A stretch of DNA of 64,000 nt from Paenibacillus sp. SYP-B4298 (lineage in GTDB: Bacteria; Bacillota; Bacilli; Paenibacillales; Paenibacillaceae). Location of the stretch: assembly GCF_027627475.1 (NCBI RefSeq), contig NZ_CP115484.1, positions 5,932,501-5,996,500 of the forward strand, written 5' to 3'. This document shows positions 19,171-29,457 of this stretch, in pieces. Made by a program: the position numbers and the translations under genes. Position 1 is the stretch's first letter. Each line of letters begins with the position of its first letter. A model generated the notes under the pieces. That model saw nothing but the letters and a program-made list of their open reading frames with translations. It was not told the DNA's origin and did no database searches.

Positions 19171-20202
19171 ATGTCTAGCATTAAGGAAATCGCCCGGCTG
19201 GCCAATGTCTCGCAGGGAACGGCCTCCCTGGTGATGAATGGGAAGGGCGATCAGTACCGCATATCGGTGGCCACACAGCAAAAGGTGCTAGAGGCCGCCA
19301 GAGCGTTGAATTATCAGCCGAACATTTCGGCTCGCCGCCTCCGCAGCGGCGGGGAGAAGGTGCTGCCCATAATCGCATTATTCTGGACGCTGGATACGCG
19401 CACGGTGTTGATCAGCCGTTTTCTGCGCGGGCTGCAGCAGGAGCTGGCAGAGATCGAGGGCGAATACGAGTTGCTAATTCAACCGTTTGTCGGATCGAAG
19501 CTAAGTGAAACCCGCAGTCTCGTGACTGGCACACGCTTCAATGGAGCGATTATCGCCAACCCGACGGAGGAAGATGAGCGATATCTGGAGCAGTCGCAGC
19601 TTAATGTGCCCATTGTGCTGTATCAGCGCAGCTCTGAGCGGTATGCCTCGGTAAATGTGGACAGCTATGCAAGTGGCCGGGCGGTAGCTGAGCTATTCGC
19701 TTCCCGCGGACATCAACGAGTCGGTGTGCTGGTGCCGGATGTCTCTTCGGCTGCCATCCGTCTGCGCAAGGAGGGCTTCTTGGAACGTGCAGCGGAGCTC
19801 GGTCTGGAGGTGAGGGACGAGCATATGGTGTATGGTGATTTTTCCGAGCGCGGCGGCTACGAGGCGGCATGTAAGCTGGTGAAGACAAGCTTGCCCTCGG
19901 CTCTATTTGTCATTAGCGATCAGATGGCGGTAGGCGCATTATCCGGCTTGCATGACAGCGGTAAGCGGGTGCCAGACGACATTGAGCTGGTCGGACATGA
20001 TGATGATGAGATTGCCCGCTTCACGATCCCTTCCTTGTCCACTGTCCATCTCCCTGTAGAGGAGATGGCGCGAGAATGCTTGCGCATGCTTGTTGACCTT
20101 ATTCATCATCGTTCGCCAGAGCCTGTTGCCCGCTTGATGGATACAAGCATCGTCCTTCGCACCTCCTGCGGAATCGACAGCTCGAATGCGAATGACGCTT
20201 GA
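19171..20202 (+). CDS. LacI-family transcriptional regulator, paralogue 1
   Basis: 343 residues. The N-terminal HTH reads IKEIARLANVSQGTASLVMNGKG (residues 4-26), with hinge NYQPNISARRLRSGG near residue 50-64. A type I periplasmic-binding-protein fold (about 65-335) follows, with VISDQMAVGAL and a DDIELVGHDDDEIARF segment. The DNA-contact VSQGTASLVMN replaces the more usual VSxxTVSRVLN, so Ser19-Leu20 lie where canonical members have Ser-Arg. The downstream paralogue shares this. GGGGGAGG precedes the ATG by about 6 nt. It probably controls the sugar importer and hydrolase genes that follow. The effector is unknown. Confidence 0.93.
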   Translation: MSSIKEIARLANVSQGTASLVMNGKGDQYRISVATQQKVLEAARALNYQPNISARRLRSGGEKVLPIIALFWTLDTRTVLISRFLRGLQQELAEIEGEYELLIQPFVGSKLSETRSLVTGTRFNGAIIANPTEEDERYLEQSQLNVPIVLYQRSSERYASVNVDSYASGRAVAELFASRGHQRVGVLVPDVSSAAIRLRKEGFLERAAELGLEVRDEHMVYGDFSERGGYEAACKLVKTSLPSALFVISDQMAVGALSGLHDSGKRVPDDIELVGHDDDEIARFTIPSLSTVHLPVEEMARECLRMLVDLIHHRSPEPVARLMDTSIVLRTSCGIDSSNANDA

Positions 20203-20236
20203 ATGAAGCAACTGCCACGCACTTTTTATTATCTTC

Positions 20237-20279
20237 ATCCCACTTCTATTGCGTAACGGCAATAAGGTGGGATTTTTTT
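20237..20279 (+). terminator. Terminator between the two LacI genes
   Basis: ATCCCACTT pairs with AAGGTGGGAT and ATTGC with GGCAAT nearer the loop; a run of seven T follows. Confidence 0.9.
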
Positions 20280-20302
20280 GATGCTCTAAGCCAGGCCGTC
20301 TA

Positions 20303-20438
20303 CCCAAGGGCGTCCTTCACCGCCTTTTCGCCCCGTACTGCGTTGCTTTCTCGTGACGTGTCCCGGTATTCCTGAGAGCAAGCGCCTTGCCTGAGACGAA
20401 AATTCGGCTCCCGTCGGAGTTTGAAGACACATCCTATA
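20303..20438. repeat. Copy B of the dispersed palindromic element (diverged)
   Basis: It matches other copies at AAGGGCGTCCTTCACCGCC, then TACTGCGTTGCTTTC, AGCGCCTTGCCTGAGACGAA, AATTCGG and TTTGAAGACACATCCTA. The right end keeps the terminal repeat; the left end is worn. Confidence 0.75.
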
Positions 20439-20468
20439 CCTTTTGCTAAAACGTATTAATCATTTCTA

Positions 20469-20497
20469 TTGACATGAAAGCGTTTTTAAAATACAAT
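20469..20497 (+). promoter_or_regulatory. Promoter of the second lacI-type gene
   Basis: A perfect TTGACA, 17 bases, and TACAAT. The spacer contains TGAAAGCGTTTTTA, a cre-like sequence, so CcpA could also act here. Confidence 0.8.
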
Positions 20498-20498
20498 A

Positions 20499-20521
20499 AA
20501 AACGTATTAGCAATACGTTTT
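20499..20521. promoter_or_regulatory. Palindromic operator AAAACGTATT-N3-AATACGTTTT
   Basis: Ten-base perfect arms around AGC, immediately after the -10 box. The layout is that of a LacI-family operator. Half-sites recur at 20446-20457 and 19101-19111. Confidence 0.75.
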
Positions 20522-20591
20522 AGCAAAAGTTCTAAGTCGTAGTTGAAACCGCTTCAATCCATTATTCATGAATGACAAGGCGAGGTGAAGC

Positions 20592-21629
20592 ATGTCCGGT
20601 ATAAAAGAGATTGCCGAGCTAGCCCAGGTCTCGCGAGGGACAGTTTCCCTTGTTCTGAATGGCAAGGGCGACCAGTACCGCATATCTTCGGCTACCCAGG
20701 AGAAAATATGGAATACGGCGCGACTGCTGAATTATCAGCCGAATATATCGGCGAGACGGCTTCGAAGCAGCGGTGAAAGTGTGCTGCCAATCATTGCCTT
20801 GTTCTGGTCGCTGGATACGCGGGCGGTGCTGATCAATCGTTTTCTTAAGGGACTTCAGCAGTCGCTTCGCTCCAATGGTCAAGAATACGAGGTGCTGATT
20901 CAGCCCTATGTCGGCAACCAACTGCATGAAGTGCGCAGTCTGTTGACCGGAACACGCTTTAACGGGGCGATCATCGCCAACCCGACAGAGAAGGATGAGC
21001 GTTATCTGAAGGAAGTGAATCCGCTAGTACCGCTTGTGATGTATCAACGAGAATCGGATAAATACGCGTCCGTTAACGTGGACAGCTATGCGTCAGGAGA
21101 GCAGGTGGCTCGCTTATTCGCTAGCCGTGGCCACCGCAGAGTTGGCATCATCATTCCTCACGTATCCTCACGAGCGATCCACCTGCGCCGATTGGGCTTT
21201 ATCGACAAGGGGAGGGAGCTTGGGTTGGAGCTGGAACCGCGCCTGCAGGTGCGCGAGGATTTCTCCGAGCAGGGCGGTTATCAGGCCATTCGGCGGATGC
21301 TGCAGGAGAGGGAGCAATGGCCGACCGCGATATTCGCCATCAGCGATCAGATGTCGGTAGGGGCGCTCAAGGCTCTGCATGAAGCAGGCATCTGCGTTCC
21401 TGATGATATAGAGTTGGTCGGGCACGATGACGATGAGGTAACCAGATATACCGTTCCCAGCTTGACAACGGTTCATCTGCCAGTCGAGCAGATGGCAGAG
21501 GCTTGCTTTGGACTGCTGACGGAGATGATGCAGCATAGACTGCAGGAGCCAGTAAGCCGCATATTCGATACGCATCTTGTATTTCGTCAATCCTGCGGGC
21601 CATTTCGCAACGAATTTCGCGATGCTTAA
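20592..21629 (+). CDS. LacI-family transcriptional regulator, paralogue 2
   Basis: 345 residues, clearly homologous along its whole length to the gene before it; shared runs include GDQYRIS, NYQPNISARRLRS and TGTRFNGAIIANPTE. HTH at residues 4-26 (IKEIAELAQVSRGTVSLVLNGKG), hinge near 60, then the sugar-binding fold with AISDQMSVGALKAL and ELVGHDDDEVTRYT. GGCGAGG precedes the ATG by about 5 nt. It directly precedes the sugar-binding lipoprotein gene and has the best-formed operator, so it is the likelier local repressor. Retention of both copies suggests different effectors or heteromer formation. Confidence 0.93.
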   Translation: MSGIKEIAELAQVSRGTVSLVLNGKGDQYRISSATQEKIWNTARLLNYQPNISARRLRSSGESVLPIIALFWSLDTRAVLINRFLKGLQQSLRSNGQEYEVLIQPYVGNQLHEVRSLLTGTRFNGAIIANPTEKDERYLKEVNPLVPLVMYQRESDKYASVNVDSYASGEQVARLFASRGHRRVGIIIPHVSSRAIHLRRLGFIDKGRELGLELEPRLQVREDFSEQGGYQAIRRMLQEREQWPTAIFAISDQMSVGALKALHEAGICVPDDIELVGHDDDEVTRYTVPSLTTVHLPVEQMAEACFGLLTEMMQHRLQEPVSRIFDTHLVFRQSCGPFRNEFRDA

Positions 21630-21721
21630 ATGCGGTCAAGGGTACAGGCAGATAAACTGGCCCATCCGCTTTAAGAATAGATTTTAAGAGTAGATATGAC
21701 AATTGGGGAGGGTATACACGT

Positions 21722-23041
21722 ATGAAATTCAACAAGCTTACCACTGCACTTGCCTCTACTGCGTTGCTCGTCGTCTGTGCCGCTTGCTCCGGACAGACCA
21801 CTCCGGAGTCGACTGGCTCTACCTCCGGTACAGATACGGCAACCAAGGGGCCGATCAACATCGATTATTGGGGGGGCTGGACAGGCCCTGACCTGGAGAC
21901 GATGAAAGGGCTGGTCGATCAATTCAACAAGGAGCAGAGCAACATTCATGTCGAGTTTACCTCGATGCAATGGACACCGTTGTTCACCAAGTTTTTGACC
22001 GAGATGAAGGTGGGCAACCCGCCAGATGTGCTGGCGATGCATCCATTTGAGATTGGACAGTTCTCGGAGATGGGTGTGCTCGACGATTCCCTTATCGGGC
22101 AGGTGCAACTGGACAAGTCGAATTATTCTGATTTTGCATGGGGCGGAACGATGTATAAGGGCACGCAATATGCGGTGCCGCTCGACGTGCATATGCATGG
22201 TCTATTGTATAACAAAGAGATGTTCTCCAAAGCAGGTGTAAGCGCTCCCTCGACAGGTGAGGAGTGGATCGCCGCAGCACAGAAGCTGACTATTGACAAA
22301 AACGGCAAGCACCCGAATGAAGAGGGCTTCGATGAGAACAATGTCGTGCAGTATGGACTGGGCTTCAGCATGAACCACCACGTCTTCTATCAGTTCTACG
22401 CGCTTGTGAATCAACAGGGAGCGAACCCGTTCACCGAGGATATGAGCAAGCTGGAGCTGGATGAACAGCAAGCGGCCAAGGCGCTGGGCTTCCTGCAGGA
22501 TCTGGTATTCAAATACAAGGTGGTGCCTAAGGGGCAAAAATCTCCGGTGGACGACTTCACAGCCGGCAAGGTGGCGATGATCGTCGACGGTCCATGGCAG
22601 ATGCCGAAGCTGGAGGCTTCGACGATCGACTGGGCGAGCGCGCCGTATCCGAAGGTGTTCGACAAGGCGGCGGCATGGGGCGCGGCTGAGGTGCTGACAT
22701 TCCCGGTAAACAAGAAGGCGACAGAGGAAGAAAAGGCGGCGGCTGTCGAGTTCGTGAAGTGGCTGGATCGCAACTCCGGCGCATGGGCGAAGTCAGGCCA
22801 GCTCCCTTCCAGCAATGCGGGCATGGAAGCGGCCAAGGCGCTGCCAGGTCGTGAGGCGTTCATTAGCAGTCTGGATAACGCGGTACTGCTGCCGGCGCAT
22901 CCGAAGGCGACCCAACTGTTCTCCAGCACGGCGCCAAGCCCGATATTGACTGCTGCGCAGGATGCTGTATTGAACAACAAAGATCCGCTTGAAGTTGCAC
23001 GCGAGCTGAAAAAGAGCATGGATGCTATATTGGCAGAATAA
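21722..23041 (+). CDS. ABC transporter sugar-binding lipoprotein
   Basis: 439 residues. Lipobox VVCAAC places the lipidated Cys at about residue 22, after a short hydrophobic signal. The mature protein follows the CUT1 solute-binding pattern: DYWGGWTGPDLETMKGLVDQFNK near the N-terminus, a central TAGKVAMIVDGPWQMP, and late AAVEFVKWL. GGGGAGGG lies about 8 nt before the ATG. It would capture an oligosaccharide outside the membrane for the two permeases downstream. No matching ATPase is encoded here; in this group a shared MsmX-type ATPase elsewhere usually serves. Confidence 0.94.
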   Translation: MKFNKLTTALASTALLVVCAACSGQTTPESTGSTSGTDTATKGPINIDYWGGWTGPDLETMKGLVDQFNKEQSNIHVEFTSMQWTPLFTKFLTEMKVGNPPDVLAMHPFEIGQFSEMGVLDDSLIGQVQLDKSNYSDFAWGGTMYKGTQYAVPLDVHMHGLLYNKEMFSKAGVSAPSTGEEWIAAAQKLTIDKNGKHPNEEGFDENNVVQYGLGFSMNHHVFYQFYALVNQQGANPFTEDMSKLELDEQQAAKALGFLQDLVFKYKVVPKGQKSPVDDFTAGKVAMIVDGPWQMPKLEASTIDWASAPYPKVFDKAAAWGAAEVLTFPVNKKATEEEKAAAVEFVKWLDRNSGAWAKSGQLPSSNAGMEAAKALPGREAFISSLDNAVLLPAHPKATQLFSSTAPSPILTAAQDAVLNNKDPLEVARELKKSMDAILAE

Positions 23042-23088
23042 TGCCGGATAAGGTTACAGGCACGGACTAGAACTCGCTGTATGCATAT

Positions 23089-23116
23089 TCCGTATGACGG
23101 CACTGCCGTCATACGG
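23089..23116 (+). other. Strong intercistronic hairpin after the binding-protein gene
   Basis: TCCGTATGACGGC and its exact reverse complement form a 13-bp stem with a three-base loop, and outer bases extend it. No T-run follows, so it is probably not a full terminator. Such hairpins usually protect the upstream message and raise binding-protein levels over permease levels. Confidence 0.7.
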
Positions 23117-23172
23117 ATGGCATGCAGCCGACAGGATGCAGGATATTTTGGGATAGAAGGGTTGTCGAGGGG

Positions 23173-24030
23173 ATGAAAAACCAAGGCAAGGTTGCCGCTA
23201 TGTTTCTGTTGCCGTACTTGCTGGTCTTTCTCGTATTCAGGTTCGGCCCCAGCGTGGCCGGCTTGTTCATCGGTTTTATGAAATGGAATATTATAGGGGA
23301 CGCAAGCTTTGCCGGACTGAGCAACTTCAAGAAGCTGTTTGCCGATCCTATTTTCTTTACATCACTAAAAAATACGTTGTTGTTTCTCGTCATGGCGCTG
23401 CCGCCGCTGATCATCTTCAGCCTGCTGCTGGCCGTTCTGCTCAATCAGAAGCTGAAATTTCGCAATGCGGTGCGCACCATCTCCATCATGCCCTACGTGT
23501 TGATCCCGGCGGTCGTGGGCATCATCTGGAACTGGCTGTATGACAATAATTTCGGCATTTTGAACTATTACCTCAAGCTGCTCGGCCTTAGCCCCGTGGA
23601 ATGGCTGACCAATGAGAAGTATGCGCTGTTCTCTGTAGCGATCGTCACGGTCTGGTCGTTCCTTGGTTATAACATGATTCTGTATCTGGCGGGGCTGCAG
23701 GATATATCCAAGGATTTGTACGAGGCCTCCGAAATTGACGGAGCTACCAAGCTTCAGACCTTCATGAAAATAACACTGCCGCTGCTGAAGCCGATCACCT
23801 CTATGATTGTAACGCTTACGCTGATTAATACGATTCAAGTGTTCGACCAGATCTTCGTCATGACCAACGGCGGGCCGGGGACGGCGACACTGACGCTTGT
23901 ACAGTATTTGTACGGCACAGCCTTCCAGAACTATAACCTCGGATATGGTTCCACGCTGGGCATCGCTATTCTGGTCATACTGATCGTCATGGTACAGATT
24001 CAATCTAGGCTGCTCAGGCTGGACGAGTAG
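23173..24030 (+). CDS. ABC sugar transporter permease (first, MalF type)
   Basis: About 285 residues with six membrane helices. The EAA loop reads YEASEIDGATKLQTFMKITLPLLKP. The C-terminal VFDQIFVMTNGGPGTAT segment is characteristic of the MalF-like CUT1 permease. ATG 23173 directly follows GAGGGG and begins MKNQGKVAAMFLLPYLL, a normal start for this family. An upstream in-frame ATG at 23122 overlaps the hairpin region and would add 17 atypical residues. Confidence 0.93.
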   Translation: MKNQGKVAAMFLLPYLLVFLVFRFGPSVAGLFIGFMKWNIIGDASFAGLSNFKKLFADPIFFTSLKNTLLFLVMALPPLIIFSLLLAVLLNQKLKFRNAVRTISIMPYVLIPAVVGIIWNWLYDNNFGILNYYLKLLGLSPVEWLTNEKYALFSVAIVTVWSFLGYNMILYLAGLQDISKDLYEASEIDGATKLQTFMKITLPLLKPITSMIVTLTLINTIQVFDQIFVMTNGGPGTATLTLVQYLYGTAFQNYNLGYGSTLGIAILVILIVMVQIQSRLLRLDE

Positions 24031-24042
24031 GGAGGAAACCAC

Positions 24043-24870
24043 ATGCATACCAAAAAAGTGATCGCATACCCTGTCATGGCGCTTGTAGCCGTCGTATTTC
24101 TGTTCCCGCTGCTCTGGTCGCTAATCTCATCGCTAAAGCCGGAGGCGCAGATCATCAGCTACCCGCCAAAGTGGATTCCGGAGACGTTCACGCTCTCCAA
24201 CTATACTGCCGTGCTGAACAATTTTCCGTATATGAGCTGGATGGGCAACAGTGTCGGTATGACCGTAGCGTCTACGCTATTTGTGCTCGTCATCACAACA
24301 CTGGCTGCGTATGCGTTCGGACGGCTGCATTTCAGAGGCAAAAAACTGCTGTTCATGCTGATTGTGTCCATGCTGCTGATTCCGATTCAGGCTTATATTG
24401 TCCCGCTGTTCCTGCTCGTCTCCAAGCTGAACCTGTTGAATAGCTACTATGCGATTGTGCTGGTCGCCGGGGCCAATGTCACGAGCGTATTTATCCTGAC
24501 CAGCTTCTTCAAGACGATTCCGCGGGAGCTGGAGGAGGCCGCGCGGATCGACGGCTGCAAGGACTTCGGCATCTTCAGCAAGATCATGCTGCCGCTGGCA
24601 AAGCCGGCGTTGTCGACTGTGACGATCCTCATGTTCATCTCCAACTGGAACAATTTCCTGTGGCCGCTCATCGCGATTCGTGAAAATTCTCTGAAGCCGC
24701 TGGCTGTAGGGATTGCACAGTTCATGGGCGGAGCGAACTCTACTGCGCAGTTCCAATACGGCACCTCGCTGGCCGGGGCGTGCATGGCCATTATTCCATC
24801 GCTGATCGTCTTTCTGTCGTTGCAGCGCTATTTTGTGGAAGGAGTGGCCAACACAGGAATTAAGGGCTAG
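24043..24870 (+). CDS. ABC sugar transporter permease (second, MalG type)
   Basis: 275 residues, six membrane helices. The EAA loop is LEEAARIDGCKDFGIFSKIMLPLAKP. An early LFPLLWSLISSLKPEAQI and a terminal QRYFVEGVANTGIKG are typical for MalG-like permeases. GGGAGG lies about 7 nt before the ATG. Only 12 nt separate it from the first permease, so the two are cotranscribed. Confidence 0.94.
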   Translation: MHTKKVIAYPVMALVAVVFLFPLLWSLISSLKPEAQIISYPPKWIPETFTLSNYTAVLNNFPYMSWMGNSVGMTVASTLFVLVITTLAAYAFGRLHFRGKKLLFMLIVSMLLIPIQAYIVPLFLLVSKLNLLNSYYAIVLVAGANVTSVFILTSFFKTIPRELEEAARIDGCKDFGIFSKIMLPLAKPALSTVTILMFISNWNNFLWPLIAIRENSLKPLAVGIAQFMGGANSTAQFQYGTSLAGACMAIIPSLIVFLSLQRYFVEGVANTGIKG

Positions 24871-25028
24871 GACGTGACTTCAAACTCCCTCAAGGGCATC
24901 GATCACCGTCTTCACGTTCTGTGCTGCGTTACTTTTCTCTTGCTGTCCCGCGGTGCGGCTGTGAGAACGTGTCCCGACCTGAATGAGAAGTCGGTCATGC
25001 TCCTGTCGAGTTGAAGTACATTCCGTAG
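24867..25028. repeat. Copy C of the dispersed palindromic element
   Basis: The ends CTAGGACGTGACTTCAAACTC and the reverse complement of GAGTTGAAGTACATTCCGTAG form imperfect terminal inverted repeats. The interior keeps CAAGGGCATC and TGCTGCGTT but has drifted in the second half. It overlaps the stop codon of the permease gene at its left end. Confidence 0.75.
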
Positions 25029-25060
25029 TTGGCACCCAAATAATTAGCATGGCAGCGTCC

Positions 25061-25224
25061 TAGGGCGTGTATGCAAACCCGCATAAGGGCATCTATCCCC
25101 GCCTTTTCGCCCCCTGCTGCGTTGCTTTCCCTTGACGTACCCCGGTACGCCTGCGAAAAAGCGCCTGGCATGGAACGAAAATTCGGCAACATCTGCCCCT
25201 TGCGGAGTTTGCATACACACCCTA
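25061..25224. repeat. Copy D of the dispersed palindromic element (intact)
   Basis: 164 bp bounded by TAGGGCGTGTATGCAAAC and its inverted copy, 17 of 18 matching. A central CGTACCCCGGTACG palindrome is present. Starts and ends in TAG/CTA, as expected if TA is the duplicated target. It lies 32 bp after copy C. Confidence 0.88.
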
Positions 25225-25258
25225 ATGACGACATGTTACCGACAGGAGGAATGCAAGG

Positions 25259-26311
25259 ATGAAGGATGTATTGGGATCAGACCCGTATCGCCCGCTGGCT
25301 AATGAGCGGGTGGCCGGGGAGAATCCACCGTTTGCCAGCTGTCACGCCTCGCATCTGGCCGTGCTGTCAGAGGATGAGGTGCTGGCGGTCTGGTTCGCCG
25401 GTGCTCACGAAGGGGATGACGATGTCGCCATATGGAGTGCCCGCCGTAGTAAGGGAGCGTGGTCGCAGCCCCAACTGCTGGCGCATGACACGGAGGAGCC
25501 GCATTGGAACCCGGTGCTGCACCGCAAGGAGGACGGGGAGCTCGTCCTGTTCTACAAGATCGGTCGCCACATTAAGAGCTGGCGCACCATCATGCGCACA
25601 TCTGCCGATAGCGGCCGCACCTGGTCAGCACCGAGGGAGCTGGTGCCGGGCGATGAGGGCGGTCGCGGGCCTGTCCGCAATAAGCTGATCGTGCTGCATG
25701 ATGGCGCCTGGCTGGCGCCCGCCTCAACCGAGGAGGGAATCTGGCGTTCATTCGCTGATCGATCCGATGATGAAGGTCGCACCTGGAGCCGCAGCGCCGA
25801 TGTATCGATCCGCGAGCTGGAGGGCACTCAGCCCGCGATGGTGACAGGCAGCGATATTCCGGTGTCGCCGCAGTCCTTCATCGGGCGCGGCGTCATTCAG
25901 CCGACACTATGGGAGTCGGCGCCGGAGCAGGTGCATATGTTGATGCGCAGCAGCGAGGGCGCGATCTACCGTAGCGACTCCCGCGACGGAGGCCGCACCT
26001 GGAGTGAGGCTTATCGGACGGAGCTGCCCAACAATAATAGCGGCATCGACCTCGCCCGGCTGCAGGATGGCTTACTTGCGCTCGTGTTCAACCCGGTCGG
26101 GCAGAACTGGGGGCCGCGCACTCCGCTCGTCGTGCGTCTGTCCCGCGACAACGGTCAGACCTGGGGCGAGGAATACGTTCTGGAGGATGACGAGGGCGAA
26201 TATTCGTACCCTGCAATGGTGGCTGTGGGGAATCGGCTGTATGTGACGTACACAGATAAGCGACGGGACATTGCATTCCGCATGCTGGAGCTTCAAGGCT
26301 GCTGTAAGTAG
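25259..26311 (+). CDS. Sialidase-fold (BNR/Asp-box) hydrolase, cytoplasmic
   Basis: 350 residues, no signal peptide. Four Asp-box motifs are seen: SADSGRTWS, SDDEGRTWS, SRDGGRTWS and SRDNGQTWG, at spacing that fits a six-bladed beta-propeller. The family contains exo-sialidases but also enzymes for other sugars. The Phe-Arg-Ile-Pro motif of classical GH33 sialidases is not visible, so substrate is open. GACAGGAGG precedes the ATG by about 8 nt. As it lacks an export signal it should act on sugars brought in by the importer upstream. The next genes are an aldolase-family protein and L-fucose isomerase. Confidence 0.82.
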   Translation: MKDVLGSDPYRPLANERVAGENPPFASCHASHLAVLSEDEVLAVWFAGAHEGDDDVAIWSARRSKGAWSQPQLLAHDTEEPHWNPVLHRKEDGELVLFYKIGRHIKSWRTIMRTSADSGRTWSAPRELVPGDEGGRGPVRNKLIVLHDGAWLAPASTEEGIWRSFADRSDDEGRTWSRSADVSIRELEGTQPAMVTGSDIPVSPQSFIGRGVIQPTLWESAPEQVHMLMRSSEGAIYRSDSRDGGRTWSEAYRTELPNNNSGIDLARLQDGLLALVFNPVGQNWGPRTPLVVRLSRDNGQTWGEEYVLEDDEGEYSYPAMVAVGNRLYVTYTDKRRDIAFRMLELQGCCK

Positions 26312-26331
26312 CGGCAATCGGGTAAACACAA

Positions 26332-26382
26332 CGATGAACATGGCGTGGCATTTATAGGGTACGGATGAACATGGTGTGGCAT
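26332..26382. repeat. Two direct repeats CGATGAACATGGYGTGGCAT
   Basis: Near-identical 20-base units start at 26332 and 26362 in the spacer before the aldolase gene. No function is evident. Confidence 0.6.
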
Positions 26383-26422
26383 GAATAGCATTGCAAAGAG
26401 AGAGGAAAAGAGGAGAGCAGCG

Positions 26423-27370
26423 ATGAGCAAGGAGAGAGAAGCGATCGGCGGACAACGGATGCCAGGTGGCGTATGGCCGACGATGATTACGCCATTTACC
26501 GAAAATAATGAGATTGATTATGCGGCATTGGAGCGGCTAATTGACTGGTATATCGATAAAGGGGTAGATGGCTTGTTCGCCGTCTGCCAATCGAGCGAAA
26601 TGTTCTATCTCAGCCTGGAGGAGCGTGTGCAGCTTGCCGCCTTCGTGAAGGAGAAGGCAAACGGGCGGGTACCGGTCATCGCCTCCGGGCATATCTCAGA
26701 CCGCTTCGAGGATCAGGTGGCTGAGCTGCAGGCGATGGCTGCCACGGGCATCGATGCGTTGGTGTTGATCACGAATCGTCTGGCTTCGCCCGAGGAATCG
26801 GAGGAGGTGTGGCTGGGCAGGCTCCGCCAATTGCTGGACGAGCTGCCGGAGCAGTTGCCGCTCGGGTTCTACGAGTGTCCGCATCCGTACAAGCGGCTCA
26901 TCTCGCCGGAGGCGCTGCGCTGGTGCGCCGAGTCGGGACGCTTCCTGTTCCTGAAGGATACGAGCTGCGATGTGGACAACATGCGCGCGAAGCTGGCTGC
27001 TGTAGCAGGAACCGGCCTGCAGCTCTACAACGCGAACTCGGCTACGCTGCTGGAGACATGGAAGCTCGGAGCAACAGGATATAGCGGTGTGATGGCGAAC
27101 TTCCATCCCGAGCTGTATGTCTGGCTGCATCGGCAGTGGCAGCAGCAGCCGGTGGAAGCGGAGCGGCTGGCTGATTTCTTGAGCCTGGCTTCGCTCATTG
27201 AACGACAACTGTATCCGACGAATGCCAAGTACGATCTGATGCAGCAGGGCGTGCTGACCAATTATCGGTGCCGCTCCAAAAATCATGATGAATTCACGGC
27301 GACTCAACGCCTTGAGGTCGAGCAACTGCGACGCTTGACGATGGAGTTGGCGAACACGTACTCAAATTAA
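26423..27370 (+). CDS. DapA/NanA-family aldolase or lyase with atypical active-site loop
   Basis: About 315 residues from ATG 26423, which follows AGGAGAG by 6 nt; an in-frame ATG at 26381 lacks such a site. The TIM-barrel family features are clear: GGVWPTMITPFTENNEID at the start, the Schiff-base Lys in FLFLKDTSCD, and Tyr in LGFYECPHPYKR. The usual GTTGE/GSTGE substrate loop is replaced by CQSSE, so Thr44 and Thr45 of dihydrodipicolinate synthase become Gln and Ser. This argues against lysine synthesis or ordinary N-acetylneuraminate cleavage. Its place between a sialidase-fold hydrolase and fucose isomerase suggests cleavage of a sugar-derived 2-keto acid. The substrate is not known. Confidence 0.85.
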   Translation: MSKEREAIGGQRMPGGVWPTMITPFTENNEIDYAALERLIDWYIDKGVDGLFAVCQSSEMFYLSLEERVQLAAFVKEKANGRVPVIASGHISDRFEDQVAELQAMAATGIDALVLITNRLASPEESEEVWLGRLRQLLDELPEQLPLGFYECPHPYKRLISPEALRWCAESGRFLFLKDTSCDVDNMRAKLAAVAGTGLQLYNANSATLLETWKLGATGYSGVMANFHPELYVWLHRQWQQQPVEAERLADFLSLASLIERQLYPTNAKYDLMQQGVLTNYRCRSKNHDEFTATQRLEVEQLRRLTMELANTYSN

Positions 27371-27382
27371 GGGGGAAGCACT

Positions 27383-29176
<1,794 letters not shown>

Positions 29177-29378
29177 TCCAGGATGAGACGGGGAGTGCAG
29201 GGGATGCAGGGGATGCAGGAACCTTCAGTGCATGAGCTTTACATGCCATGAGTTGTCTATGTGCTAAACCATTCATGTCCTCAACGTTCAATGTCCTGAA
29301 CCTTCAACCTCATGAACCTTCAATGTCCTGAACGATTAACGGGGTGGATGAGGTATGGCTATATCGTGACGTAGTGAT

Positions 29379-29408
29379 TTGATCATCTGACGTTGCTTCG
29401 GTTATATT
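29379..29408 (+). promoter_or_regulatory. Possible promoter of the alpha-galactosidase gene
   Basis: TTGATC, 18 bases, TATATT, about 50 nt before the ATG. The stretch just before it (29190-29340) holds short direct repeats such as GGGATGCAG and TTCAATGTCCTGAAC. Confidence 0.5.
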
Positions 29409-29457
29409 GTTAATAAGTGCCCTGGCGGCGCTATAGAACATTGGCTGGAGGCTAACT

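Larger units (their letters stand above)
20440..20529. promoter_or_regulatory. 18-bp inverted repeat flanking the second lacI promoter
   Basis: CTTTTGCTAAAACGTATT (20440-20457) and its perfect reverse complement (20512-20529) flank the promoter, 54 bases apart. This geometry would let a tetrameric or dimer-paired regulator bridge both arms and loop out the promoter. The arms are seen; looping is inference. Confidence 0.75.

Noticed and set aside
26423-27370. Housekeeping dapA or nanA
   Set aside because: The catalytic GxTGE loop is replaced and the gene is embedded in a sugar locus without lysine genes.
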